Assembly (NCBI GenBank): GCA_023402175.1
Contig: JAEXCN010000539.1
Location: forward strand, 1-18,467
DNA: 18,467 bases
Direction of reading: 5' to 3'
Source: Pseudomonadota bacterium
Lineage (GTDB): Bacteria; Myxococcota_A; Polyangia; Polyangiales; Polyangiaceae
Below the pieces are notes generated by a model. It made no database searches. It was not told the DNA's origin and worked only from the letters and a program-made list of their open reading frames with translations. The position numbers were made by a program, and so were the translations under genes. Of this stretch, positions 1 through 6,419 are shown in pieces. Position 1 is the stretch's first letter. Every line of letters begins with the position of its first letter.

Positions 1-658
1 CCTCGACCCCGCGCGCGACCAGCAGGTCGGCGACGACGTCGTCGGGCAGGGGAGCGAAACGCACGCGCTGGGTTCGCGAGAGGATCGTCGGGAGGAGCGC
101 CTCCGGCTGCGACGTCAGCAGGATGAAGTGCGTCTTGGCTCCGGGCTCCTCGAGCGTCTTCAGCAGCGCGTTCGACGCGGACTGGTGGAGCTCCTCGGCG
201 CGCCGGATGATGAAGACCTTCGCGCGCCCCTCGTGCGGAGGAAACGCGGAGCGCGCGAGCACGAGCGTGCGGACCTGATTGATGGAGATGTTCTGCGTCT
301 CTCCCGTGCGGGAGCCGAGCTGCTGAGGAGAGTAGAGGCCGCGCTCGAGGACGACGACGTCCGGATGAAGCGTGAGGCCCGTGTCCTGGCGCGGGACCGC
401 GCGCGTGCAGGCCGAGCACGTCCCGCAGGCGCGCACCGGCGCCTTTTCGGCCGGGCCGAAAAGTCCCGGGCCGGCATCCGCGCCGCGACGCTCGCAGACG
501 AGCGCCTGCGCGAGCCCGAACGCCGTGAGCTCCTTGCCGACCCCGTCCGGTCCGACGAAGAGGTACGCGTGGTGGACGCGACCGGACTCGAGCGCGTAAT
601 CGATCGTGCGGAGCGCGGCCTCCTGGGCCCGGACCTGGGAGAGGAGATCGCTCGCCAT
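1..658 (-). CDS. holB: DNA polymerase III subunit delta' (partial, C-terminus beyond the window)
   Basis: This is the clamp-loader subunit delta', an AAA+-type protein that helps load the sliding clamp onto DNA in the cytoplasm. The minus-strand frame gives 219 residues before it runs off the left edge, so the C-terminal collar domain is missing. A P-loop-like GPDGVGKE lies at residues 36-43. Four cysteines of the zinc module (C55, C78, C81, C84) follow. Next come NQVRTL (127-132), the clamp-loader signature LLKTLEEP (165-172) and the sensor-like LPTILSRTQ (189-197). The canonical SRC is SRT here, as expected for a delta' that need not hydrolyse ATP. The start is the ATG at 656-658. The upstream stretch GAAG is only a weak ribosome binding site. 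DnaX (tau/gamma) is the main alternative, but the early frame, the poor P-loop and the SRT motif favour delta'. Confidence 0.9.
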   Translation of the reverse strand, partial: MASDLLSQVRAQEAALRTIDYALESGRVHHAYLFVGPDGVGKELTAFGLAQALVCERRGADAGPGLFGPAEKAPVRACGTCSACTRAVPRQDTGLTLHPDVVVLERGLYSPQQLGSRTGETQNISINQVRTLVLARSAFPPHEGRAKVFIIRRAEELHQSASNALLKTLEEPGAKTHFILLTSQPEALLPTILSRTQRVRFAPLPDDVVADLLVARGVE

Positions 659-684
659 CGCTTCGGGGAGGGTTACCGAGCCCG

Positions 685-706
685 TCCGCACGCGTCAACG
701 TGCGGA
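685..706 (-). terminator. 8-bp perfect hairpin between the zinc finger gene and holB
   Basis: TCCGCACG (685-692) pairs perfectly with CGTGCGGA (699-706) across a 6-base loop. It lies downstream of the stop of the minus-strand zinc finger gene and upstream of the holB start, where a terminator or attenuator would be expected. There is no T tract on either side, so intrinsic termination is uncertain. Confidence 0.35.
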
Positions 707-734
707 GCGGCGACGGGATGCTCGGGGGCGCCGG

Positions 735-1079
735 TCATCCGGTGCGTGGCGCGCTCGAGCGCCGCGTGACGACCGGCGGCCGGAAGTAGATCTGGAGCAC
801 ACGGCCAAGCGCGATGGCGACGACCGCCGCGAGGCCGCCGACGAACGGCCGTGCGCGGAAGACCGCGATGCCGATCGCGAGCGTGGCGAGGTACCCAACG
901 CCGACGAACGCGAGCAGGGCCAACCCGACCGTGCGGCTGCGGTCATCCTCGACGGCGCCGCACGCCTCGCACGCGACGCTGCCGTCGACGTCGTACACGA
1001 GGCAAGCCTCGCAGCCCGCCTTCTTGCAGACGCTGCAGCTTGCAACAGCCGGCGTTCCCGGATGAGCCGTACACTCCAC
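735..1079 (-). CDS. B-box-type zinc finger membrane protein
   Basis: This is a small protein of 114 residues with no assigned function. Residues 3-40 hold eight metal ligands in the order C3, H6, C15, C18, C23, C26, C37, C40. This resembles the B-box or double zinc-ribbon found in many myxobacterial proteins, usually as an interaction module. Two hydrophobic segments follow (about 51-73 and 78-97), so the finger should face the cytoplasm or the membrane surface. I chose the GTG at 1077-1079 because the frame further upstream uses codons rare here (ATA, TCA, CCA, GGA). Also, -10-like TAGACT lies just ahead at 1091-1096, and a later start leaves room for a promoter towards the divergent neighbour. 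An ATG at 1193 preceded by GAGGGAG is the alternative and would add 38 residues. Confidence 0.65.
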   Translation of the reverse strand: MECTAHPGTPAVASCSVCKKAGCEACLVYDVDGSVACEACGAVEDDRSRTVGLALLAFVGVGYLATLAIGIAVFRARPFVGGLAAVVAIALGRVLQIYFRPPVVTRRSSAPRTG

Positions 1080-1090
1080 GATTGGGCGCG

Positions 1091-1096
1091 AGTCTA
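1091..1096 (-). promoter_or_regulatory. -10-like hexamer TAGACT ahead of the zinc finger gene
   Basis: Read on the minus strand, TAGACT matches four of six bases of the TATAAT consensus and ends 11 bases before the GTG at 1079. No clear -35 element or ribosome binding site is seen. Transcription would begin only a few bases before the start codon. Confidence 0.25.
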
Positions 1097-1207
1097 TCGC
1101 ATCGCGCTTGCCTGGTCCGCATGAGTAGACGGGCCGCTCGTCGCGAGCCGCATGAGCGCTTGGAGCCGCCCAGCTCGATCCCCGCGAGTTCATGGCGACT
1201 CCCTCGC

Positions 1208-1217
1208 GTGATAAGCA
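1208..1217 (+). promoter_or_regulatory. Extended -10-like motif GTGATAAGCA
   Basis: The stretch reads GTG-A-TAAGCA, an extended -10 (TGN) followed by a TAnnnn hexamer, and ends 13 bases before the ATG at 1231. It resembles the motifs at 6389, 8750 and 13829. It would place the transcript start inside the longer reading frame that begins at 1192, which favours the 1231 start. Confidence 0.3.
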
Positions 1218-1230
1218 TGCGCCCGCCGCG

Positions 1231-1692
1231 ATGTCGCTCGGTCCCGCGAGTCTCGACCCTCTGCGTCTGGCGGAGCACGTGCACGGCCATCTCGGGTGGC
1301 TCGCGGCGGCGCTGCTCCTGCATCCGGCGATCGTGCTCCGGAACCGCAAGCGCCGAGCGCACCTCGCGGTGGCGCTGGCGACGGCGTTCGTGACCCTCGG
1401 TGCTGCGGGAGGCGCGTGGCTGTACGTCGCCTATCGCGAGCAGCTCAAGCAGCAGATCTTCATCCACGCACCCGCGATCGGATACCTGTTCGAGCGTAAG
1501 GAGCACCTTGCGTTCGGCGCCGTCGTCCTCGCGTGGGCGGGATGCGCGGCCTACTTCGCCGCGCCCCGCGCCACGCCCGATGTCCGCGAGACGCTCCGCA
1601 CGATCGCCTTCCGTGCGTTCGTCGCCTCCGCCGCGCTCGCGATCGTCGTCGCGGTGCTCGGCACCGTCGTCGCCGTCTACAAGTCGTTCTGA
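1231..1692 (+). CDS. Small four-helix membrane protein with many histidines
   Basis: I do not recognise this 153-residue protein by family. Four hydrophobic segments are visible at about residues 21-36, 45-67, 93-112 and 126-150. The first part is unusually rich in histidine (H16, H18, H20, H31, H44), with H79 and H92 flanking the third helix in a charged FERKEHLAF stretch. Paired histidines near helix ends could bind haem or metal, as in small b-type cytochrome-like membrane proteins, but that is inference. An ATG at 1192 in the same frame would add 13 residues and has no ribosome binding site. I prefer 1231 because a -10-like motif lies between the two. The gene is divergent from the zinc finger gene and convergent with the enoyl-CoA hydratase gene. 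Confidence 0.65.
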   Translation: MSLGPASLDPLRLAEHVHGHLGWLAAALLLHPAIVLRNRKRRAHLAVALATAFVTLGAAGGAWLYVAYREQLKQQIFIHAPAIGYLFERKEHLAFGAVVLAWAGCAAYFAAPRATPDVRETLRTIAFRAFVASAALAIVVAVLGTVVAVYKSF

Positions 1693-1728
1693 CGGCGGTT
1701 AGCTCGACGTTCTGACGGCGGTCAGCTC
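1685..1728. repeat. Tandem 21-bp repeat (period 23) spanning convergent stop codons
   Basis: Copies at 1685-1705 and 1708-1728 are identical except at one base (T at 1700, C at 1723). Each contains a small hairpin: CTGAC-GGCG-GTTAG in the first, with one G-U pair, and CTGAC-GGCG-GTCAG in the second, perfectly paired. The first copy carries the TGA stop of the plus gene (1690-1692) and the second carries the stop of the minus gene (1722-1724). It may act as a weak bidirectional terminator or be a simple duplication. Confidence 0.6.
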
Positions 1729-2501
1729 CGCGTGAATGCGGCCGCGCGCTTCTCGAGGAACGCAGCCATGCCTTCGCGCCGGTCCTTCGTCCCGAACAGC
1801 ATCGCGAAGGCCTGCATCTCGAGCGCATTCGCGACGTCGAGCGGGACGTCCTCGCCGGAGAACATGACGCGCTTGCACTGCGCGATCGCCAGCGGGCCCT
1901 TCTTCGCGATCTTGCCAGCGACCTCTTTGACCTTGCCCAGCAGCTCGGCGTGCGGGAGGACCGCGTTCACGAGCCCGATACGGAGCGCCTCTTCGGCGCC
2001 GATCGTGTCGCCCGTGTAACAGAGCTCACGCGCGCGAGCGATCCCGATGCGGCGAGCGAGGCGCTGCGTGCCGCCGAAGCCCGGCGTGATGCCGAGGTTC
2101 ACCTCGGGCTGACCGAGCTTCGCCTTCTCGCTCGCGTAGAGGAAGTCGCACGCGAGCGCGATCTCGCAGCCGCCGCCGAGCGCGAAGCCGTTGATCGCGC
2201 CGATGACGGGGAAGGGAGCGCGCTCGATGCGCGAGCAGATTCGGTGTCCGAGCTCGGAGAAGTGACGCGCCTGCTCGGTCGTCATGTCGAGCATCGCTGC
2301 GATGTCGGCGCCCGCGGCAAACGCCTTCTCGCCGGCGCCGGTCAGGATCGCGCATGCGATTTCGGGATCGCCCGAGAGCGCGGCAAGCGCCACGTCGAGC
2401 TCGCTGAGCAGCTCAGCGTTGAGCGCGTTCAGCTTGTCGGGGCGGTTCAGCGTGAGGACGACGAGCGCGCCATCGCGCTCCGTGAGCAGCGTGTTTCCCA
2501 T
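1722..2501 (-). CDS. Enoyl-CoA hydratase (crotonase family)
   Basis: The 259-residue protein has the usual length of the family and should hydrate trans-2-enoyl-CoA to 3-hydroxyacyl-CoA in beta-oxidation or in butyrate/PHB-type metabolism. Crotonase landmarks are in order. FAAGADI (61-67) and ALGGG (107-111) form the oxyanion hole. Both catalytic glutamates of true hydratases are present: E113 in GGGCEIALACD and E133 in GQPEVNLG. GFGGTQRL (141-148) follows. The C-terminal part has the expected helical trimerisation region. The ATG at 2499-2501 fits the family start. The open frame extends upstream but reads as Arg/Pro-rich noise. A 3-hydroxyacyl-CoA dehydrogenase lies on the same strand about 640 bp away, so the two may catalyse successive steps, but an opposing gene lies between them and they are not one operon. 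Confidence 0.93.
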   Translation of the reverse strand: MGNTLLTERDGALVVLTLNRPDKLNALNAELLSELDVALAALSGDPEIACAILTGAGEKAFAAGADIAAMLDMTTEQARHFSELGHRICSRIERAPFPVIGAINGFALGGGCEIALACDFLYASEKAKLGQPEVNLGITPGFGGTQRLARRIGIARARELCYTGDTIGAEEALRIGLVNAVLPHAELLGKVKEVAGKIAKKGPLAIAQCKRVMFSGEDVPLDVANALEMQAFAMLFGTKDRREGMAAFLEKRAAAFTRS

Positions 2502-2620
2502 GCGTGCGACGTACCACGCCCGCGGCTGGAAAGGTGCCTCGAGCGGCGTCGGCGAGGGATCGGCGCGATTTCGACGAACACCGGCATGCGCCTGGTTCAC
2601 CGCGTGCACGAACACGCGTG

Positions 2621-3106
2621 ATGTCTCCGGCGCGCGTGGCTCGACGCCTCGTGGTCCCGATCGCGGTCGTCGCCGCGCTCGTGACGCCGTGGCTCGCATG
2701 CGGAACCCCGGATGAGTGCGACGCCGGCGCGGCCACGTGCGACGGCAACATCGCCGCGTCGTGCTCGGTGGTCGCCGACAACTACTTCTTCAACCACAAC
2801 GAGTGGAGGCGGAAGGACTGCTCCGGCCGTAGCTGCGCGCTCGTGAAGTCTGGCCGGCGGATGGTCGCGATCTGTACGCTCGGCGACGGCCCCGACGCGC
2901 GCTGCCCGGCCGAATCGACCTCATCGACGATGCACTGCTCCCACGAGCGCGCGACCGTCCTCTCGTGTCGGTACGGTCACCTCGTGGAGGAAACGGAGTG
3001 CGAGCCGCCGAAGACGTGCGTCGAGCTGGGACCGCCGTCTTGCCCGCAGGTCGCGTTCTGCACGGACGACGCGGAACGGGCGAGGGAGCACGTCGGCTGC
3101 CGCTGA
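2621..3106 (+). CDS. Cys-rich lipoprotein with an internal duplication
   Basis: The 161-residue protein begins with a basic N-terminus and a hydrophobic segment ending in the lipobox WLAC (C27), so it should be exported and lipid-anchored. The mature part has 14 further cysteines, enough for seven disulfides. Two similar Cys-patterned units can be seen, about C40-C85 and C106-C147, each of the form C-x7to9-C-x10to18-C-x4to5-C. The first starts TCDGNIAASC, a pattern common in myxobacterial Cys-rich surface proteins. The function is unknown and no catalytic motif is visible. The start is the ATG at 2621. An overlapping GTG at 2618 is possible, and the much longer upstream frame has no signal peptide and is not credible. 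The gene is divergent from the enoyl-CoA hydratase gene. Confidence 0.75.
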   Translation: MSPARVARRLVVPIAVVAALVTPWLACGTPDECDAGAATCDGNIAASCSVVADNYFFNHNEWRRKDCSGRSCALVKSGRRMVAICTLGDGPDARCPAESTSSTMHCSHERATVLSCRYGHLVEETECEPPKTCVELGPPSCPQVAFCTDDAERAREHVGCR

Positions 3107-3120
3107 GCGCGAAGCAGCCG
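3094..3120. terminator. 7-bp inverted repeat over the stop of the Cys-rich lipoprotein gene
   Basis: CGGCTGC (3094-3100) and GCAGCCG (3114-3120) are perfectly complementary across 13 bases that include the TGA stop (3104-3106). It lies between convergent genes. There is no T tract, and a 7-bp stem of this kind is not rare in GC-rich DNA, so this is a weak call. Confidence 0.25.
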
Positions 3121-3141
3121 GCGTGATGGCGTCGATGACGG

Positions 3142-4020
3142 TCAGGCGCGCGGCTTCTTCGCGCCGGTCTGATCGTACTCGTAGAAGCCGCGGCCGGTCT
3201 TCTTGCCGAACCAGCCGGCGGCGACGAGGTTCCGGAGCATCGTCGGCGCGCGGTACTTGTCGTCGCCGATGTCACGGTGAAGGACGTCCGCGATCGCGAG
3301 CACCGTGTCGAGGCCGATGAGGTCGGCGAGCTCGAGCGGGCCCATCGGGTGGTTCAGACCGAGCTTCGCGCCCGTGTCGATGTCCTCCGGCGTCCCGACG
3401 CCTTCCTGCAGCGCGAAGCACGCCTCGCACAACATCGGGATGAGGATGCGATTGACGAGGAAGCCCGGCGCGTCGTTCGACGTCGTGCAGGTCTTGCCCA
3501 TCTTCTCGGCAGCCGCGCGCACGGCGCGGTAGGTCTCGTCGCTCGTCTGCACGGCGCGGACGATCTCGACGAGCTTCATCAGCGGCGGCGGGTTCATGAA
3601 GTGCATTCCGATCACGCGATCGGGGCGCTTCGTGGCGCCGGCGAGCTTCGTCAGCGAGATGCTCGACGTGTTGCTCGCGAGGATCGCGCCGGGCTTCATC
3701 GCCTCGTCGCATGCGCGGAAGAGCTTCAGCTTGATCTCGACGTTCTCAGTCGCGGCCTCGATCACGAGATCGCACGACGAGAACTCGGAGGGCGAGCCGA
3801 CGGTGCGGATGCGCCCGACGAGCGCGTCCTTGTCTTCGGCCTTCATCTTGCCCTTATCGACCTGCTTGCCGAGGATCGCGTTGATCTTCGCCTTGCCCTT
3901 GTCGGCAAGCTCCTGGCTCGCGTCGGCGAGGACCACCTGGTAGCCGGCCGCGGCCGCGACCTGTGCAATGCCTCCGCCCATCTGTCCTGCGCCGAGGACG
4001 CCGATCGTCGTGATGTCCAT
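3142..4020 (-). CDS. hbd: 3-hydroxyacyl-CoA (3-hydroxybutyryl-CoA) dehydrogenase
   Basis: The 292-residue cytoplasmic enzyme oxidises (S)-3-hydroxyacyl-CoA, or reduces acetoacetyl-CoA, with NAD(P). Its length is that of the stand-alone short-chain Hbd/PaaH type rather than the fused FadB type. The N-terminal Rossmann fold has GAGQMGGGIA (10-19). NTSSIS (117-122) contains the active-site serine. GMHFMNPPP (138-146) has the catalytic histidine H140, paired with E152 in LVEIV. The C-terminal helical domain has NDAPGFLVNRIL (182-193), GLNHPMGPLELADLIGLD (221-238) and GRGFYEYD near the end. The ATG at 4018-4020 is preceded by GGAG seven bases upstream, a good ribosome binding site. The frame continues upstream only as a shadow of the divergent TPR gene. 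The sequence alone does not settle whether it serves fatty acid degradation or butyrate/PHB-type metabolism. Confidence 0.93.
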   Translation of the reverse strand: MDITTIGVLGAGQMGGGIAQVAAAAGYQVVLADASQELADKGKAKINAILGKQVDKGKMKAEDKDALVGRIRTVGSPSEFSSCDLVIEAATENVEIKLKLFRACDEAMKPGAILASNTSSISLTKLAGATKRPDRVIGMHFMNPPPLMKLVEIVRAVQTSDETYRAVRAAAEKMGKTCTTSNDAPGFLVNRILIPMLCEACFALQEGVGTPEDIDTGAKLGLNHPMGPLELADLIGLDTVLAIADVLHRDIGDDKYRAPTMLRNLVAAGWFGKKTGRGFYEYDQTGAKKPRA

Positions 4021-4027
4021 GTGTCTA

Positions 4028-4031
4028 CTCC
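4028..4031 (-). promoter_or_regulatory. Ribosome binding site GGAG of the hydroxyacyl-CoA dehydrogenase gene
   Basis: GGAG on the minus strand lies seven bases before the ATG at 4020. It decides the start against the long upstream extension of the same frame. Confidence 0.6.
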
Positions 4032-4055
4032 GCGAAGACGCCTTACCATGGCTGC

Positions 4056-4874
4056 GTGGGAAAGGGTTTCGCGTTCGCGTTCGCGCTCCTGCTCGGCGCG
4101 TCGGGCTGCGCGCCGCAGAGCCCGATCGAGCGCGCTCAGCAGCTCGTGCGGCTTCACCGCGAGCCCGAGGCGCTCGCGACGCTCCGCGATCACCTCGCGA
4201 AACATCCGGACGACGTGGCCGCGCGACGTCTCTACGTCCGCGTCCTTGCGTACTCGGGCGACATCGAAGGTGCGCGTCGCGAGGTCGCGGAGCTCGAGAG
4301 GCGTCTCCCGAACGATCCGGTGCCGTGGATCGAGCTCGGTCACGCGTTCGAGCTCGCGCATCGCTTCGACGAGGCGCTCGCTGCCTACGACACGGCGGCG
4401 AGTGTCGCGCCTTCGTCGCCGGCGGGCCCACGTGAAGGCGGGATGCGCGCTGCGCGATGGGGTGAGCCCGAAGAGGCGGTGTCGCGACTCGACGAAGCCG
4501 TTCGACGCGGCGCGCGCGACGCCGAGACGTTCCACGTCCTCGGACTGGCGCGCCTCAACCTGCGCGATCTCGACGGCGCCGAGGCGGCCTACAAGCAGGG
4601 CATCGCCGTCGACCCGAAGAGCACCGAGAACCTCCTCGGGCTAGCGACGGTCGCCGTCGTGCGAAACGATCCGGCCTCGGCCCTCGCGGCCTACGACGCG
4701 ATCGCGCTTCGCAAGCCGTCGCACGCCGCAGCGCAGCTCGGCCGCGCGTGGGCGCTCGCGAAGCTAGGCCGAAAGGCCGAAGCCGAGCAGGCGCTCGATC
4801 GGGCCGAAGAGCTCGGCGCACCGGCGGCCAACGTCGACAAGCAGCGCAAGGCAATCCGGTCCGGCGCGCTCTGA
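4056..4874 (+). CDS. TPR-repeat lipoprotein
   Basis: The 272-residue protein starts with a short signal sequence ending in the lipobox LLGASGC (C18), so it should be lipid-anchored on the periplasmic side. The rest is about seven tetratricopeptide repeats of 34 residues (residues 24 to about 260). Each has the small-residue pattern with Ala/Gly/Tyr at the helix contacts, for example in the unit around EALAAYDTAASVAP. Such proteins act as scaffolds in envelope complexes. The partner cannot be told from this context. The GTG at 4056 is the only start that places the signal peptide at the N-terminus. It has no ribosome binding site, and TACCAT lies six bases upstream, so the message could be leaderless. 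The gap to the divergent dehydrogenase gene is only 35 bp. Confidence 0.85.
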   Translation: MGKGFAFAFALLLGASGCAPQSPIERAQQLVRLHREPEALATLRDHLAKHPDDVAARRLYVRVLAYSGDIEGARREVAELERRLPNDPVPWIELGHAFELAHRFDEALAAYDTAASVAPSSPAGPREGGMRAARWGEPEEAVSRLDEAVRRGARDAETFHVLGLARLNLRDLDGAEAAYKQGIAVDPKSTENLLGLATVAVVRNDPASALAAYDAIALRKPSHAAAQLGRAWALAKLGRKAEAEQALDRAEELGAPAANVDKQRKAIRSGAL

Positions 4875-4923
4875 CGTTCGCGCTCTCTGAACGGCTCGCG
4901 CTGCGACGGATCGACGATGGGCT

Positions 4924-4952
4924 TTGACTTGTGGGCGTCCTGGCCGAATGAT
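4924..4952 (+). promoter_or_regulatory. Probable sigma-70-type promoter ahead of the 83-residue gene and mtnA
   Basis: TTGACT (4924-4929, five of six bases of the -35 consensus) is followed by 17 bases and then AATGAT (4947-4952, four of six of the -10 consensus). The -10 element ends eight bases before the ATG at 4961, so transcription would begin at or within one or two bases of the start codon, giving a leaderless or nearly leaderless message. Confidence 0.45.
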
Positions 4953-4960
4953 CCGGGACC

Positions 4961-5212
4961 ATGTCCGAACAGCACCAGGCTCTCAAAGAGCTCGACGAGG
5001 TCTTCGAGGACCTCGTGTCTCTGCTGAAGAACCCAGACGTGGGCGCCGAGCTGACGGCGCGCGGCGTCAACGTGAGCTTGGCCATCGTCGGCGCCGAGGG
5101 CCTGGCCGCGTACGTCCACGGCGAGAAGGAGCGCGCCGCAGACGACCTCCTCACCGTGGGCGAGGAGATCAAGGCGCGTCTCGGCGGGGACTCGGAGAAG
5201 AAGCCATCATGA
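4961..5212 (+). CDS. Small hypothetical protein coupled to mtnA
   Basis: This is an 83-residue acidic protein without signal peptide or membrane segment. It is probably mostly helical: the first 25 residues (HQALKELDEVFEDLVSLL) form an amphipathic helix and the tail is charged (GDSEKKPS). I do not recognise a family. Its stop overlaps the mtnA start (ATGA at 5209-5212), a sign of translational coupling, so it is probably made with mtnA from the promoter at 4924. The ATG at 4961 has no strong ribosome binding site. The coding frame uses GC-ending codons like its neighbours, which supports a real gene. Confidence 0.7.
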   Translation: MSEQHQALKELDEVFEDLVSLLKNPDVGAELTARGVNVSLAIVGAEGLAAYVHGEKERAADDLLTVGEEIKARLGGDSEKKPS

Positions 5213-6345
5213 CGGAAAGCAAGCAGCGCTTTGGCGGCGTCCCAACGCTCCGCACCGGTGAGGCGCATCCACATCCCGATCCGATCGGCGGCTCGGCGTA
5301 CTCCGCCGCCGAGCTCATGCCGGGCTACCGCGTCGTGCTCCTCGATCAGCGGAAGCTGCCGATGATCGAACGCTACGAGTACTACGCTCGCGTCGACGAG
5401 GTCGCGCAGGCGATCCGGGACATGGTCGTGCGCGGCGCGCCGGCGATCGGGATCACGGCGGCGTATGGCATGGTGGCGGCCGCGCTGGCCGAGCGAGGCG
5501 ACGCTGCTCACTTCCTCGAAGCGATGAAGAGCGCCGATCGGATCCTCCGCGCGACGCGCCCGACCGCGGTGAACCTCGCGTGGGCGCTCGACCGGATGTC
5601 GAAGGCCGCTGCCGCGCATGCCGGTCTCGACTTCTCGGCGCGCACCGAGAAGATGGCGCAGGAGGCGCGCGAGCTTCACCGCGCTGAGATCGGCGCGTGC
5701 CGCAAGATCGGCGCGCTCGGCGCGGCGCTCGTGCCGGATGGCGCGACGATCCTCACGCACTGCAACGCCGGCGCGCTCGCGACCGGAGGTTACGGCACCG
5801 CGCTCGGCATCGTGCGCGCGGCGAAGGAGGCGGGGAAGAACATCCGCGTCATCGCGTGCGAGACGCGTCCGTATCTGCAGGGCGCGCGCCTCACCGCGTG
5901 GGAGCTGTCGAAGGACCGCATCCACGTCGAGGTGATCGCCGACTCGATGGCGGCGCATTTCATGGCGCGAAAGGCGGTGAGCCTCGTCGTCGTCGGCGCA
6001 GATCGCATCGCGCGCACCGGCGACGTAGCGAACAAGATCGGCACGTACTCGCTCGCGTGTCTCGCGGCGGCCCACGAGATCCCGTTCTACGTCGCGGCTC
6101 CGTGGAGCACGGTCGATCTCGCGTGCCCGACCGGCGCCGAGATCCCGATAGAGGAGCGCAGCGAAGAGGAGCTGTCGCGATTCCGTCTTCCCGACGGCGC
6201 GTCGGTGCCGCTCGTGCCGGACGGCGTGCCCGTGAGAAATCCGTCGTTCGACGTGACGCCTGCGAACCTCGTGACGGCGATCGTCACCGAGCGCGGCGTC
6301 GCGAGCCCGGCGTCGGAAGCGTCGCTGGCGCAGCTCGCGGGCTGA
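5209..6345 (+). CDS. mtnA: S-methyl-5-thioribose-1-phosphate isomerase
   Basis: The enzyme converts methylthioribose-1-phosphate to methylthioribulose-1-phosphate in the methionine salvage pathway, in the cytoplasm. The protein has 378 residues, with an N-terminal extension of roughly 30 residues before the usual opening (YRVVLLDQRKLP, 40-51). Family landmarks are RGAPAIG (75-81), THCNAGALATGGYGTALG (183-200) with catalytic C185, ACETRPYLQGARLTAWEL (216-233) and GADRIARTGDVANKIGTY (263-280) with catalytic D265. The last two features and the fold are shared with eIF2B subunits, but the complete Cys/Asp pair identifies MtnA. The start is the ATG at 5209, which overlaps the stop of the small gene upstream. 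The open frame reaches back to 4924 but the earlier part is not coding-like. No other methionine salvage gene is recognised in the window. Confidence 0.95.
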   Translation: MTESKQRFGGVPTLRTGEAHPHPDPIGGSAYSAAELMPGYRVVLLDQRKLPMIERYEYYARVDEVAQAIRDMVVRGAPAIGITAAYGMVAAALAERGDAAHFLEAMKSADRILRATRPTAVNLAWALDRMSKAAAAHAGLDFSARTEKMAQEARELHRAEIGACRKIGALGAALVPDGATILTHCNAGALATGGYGTALGIVRAAKEAGKNIRVIACETRPYLQGARLTAWELSKDRIHVEVIADSMAAHFMARKAVSLVVVGADRIARTGDVANKIGTYSLACLAAAHEIPFYVAAPWSTVDLACPTGAEIPIEERSEEELSRFRLPDGASVPLVPDGVPVRNPSFDVTPANLVTAIVTERGVASPASEASLAQLAG

Positions 6346-6388
6346 GCCGCCTGGAATCGGCGCCGCCATCAAACGATGGAGCACAGCC

Positions 6389-6398
6389 GTGCTACGCT
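6389..6398 (+). promoter_or_regulatory. Extended -10-like motif GTGCTACGCT
   Basis: GTG-C-TACGCT has the TGN extension and a TAnnnT hexamer, and ends 21 bases before the GTG start at 6420. No -35 element is evident. A nearly identical sequence lies at 13829, at about the same distance from its gene. Confidence 0.35.
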
Positions 6399-6405
6399 CC
6401 TCGAC

Positions 6406-6410
6406 GGAGG
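6406..6410 (+). promoter_or_regulatory. Ribosome binding site GGAGG that decides a GTG start
   Basis: GGAGG ends nine bases before the GTG at 6420 and fixes the start of the lipoprotein, whose frame stays open far upstream inside mtnA. Confidence 0.65.
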
Positions 6411-6419
6411 TGCTCGCTC

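Noticed and set aside
1193..1349. Longer N-terminus of the zinc finger protein
   Set aside because: The extra region overlaps the divergent gene and its promoter-like motif, and uses rare codons such as ATA. The ATG at 1193 has a ribosome-binding-site-like GAGGGAG, so it is kept as an alternative.
1722..4020. The enoyl-CoA hydratase and hydroxyacyl-CoA dehydrogenase as one operon
   Set aside because: They are on the same strand, but a complete gene on the other strand lies between them, so they are separate units even if they act in the same pathway.
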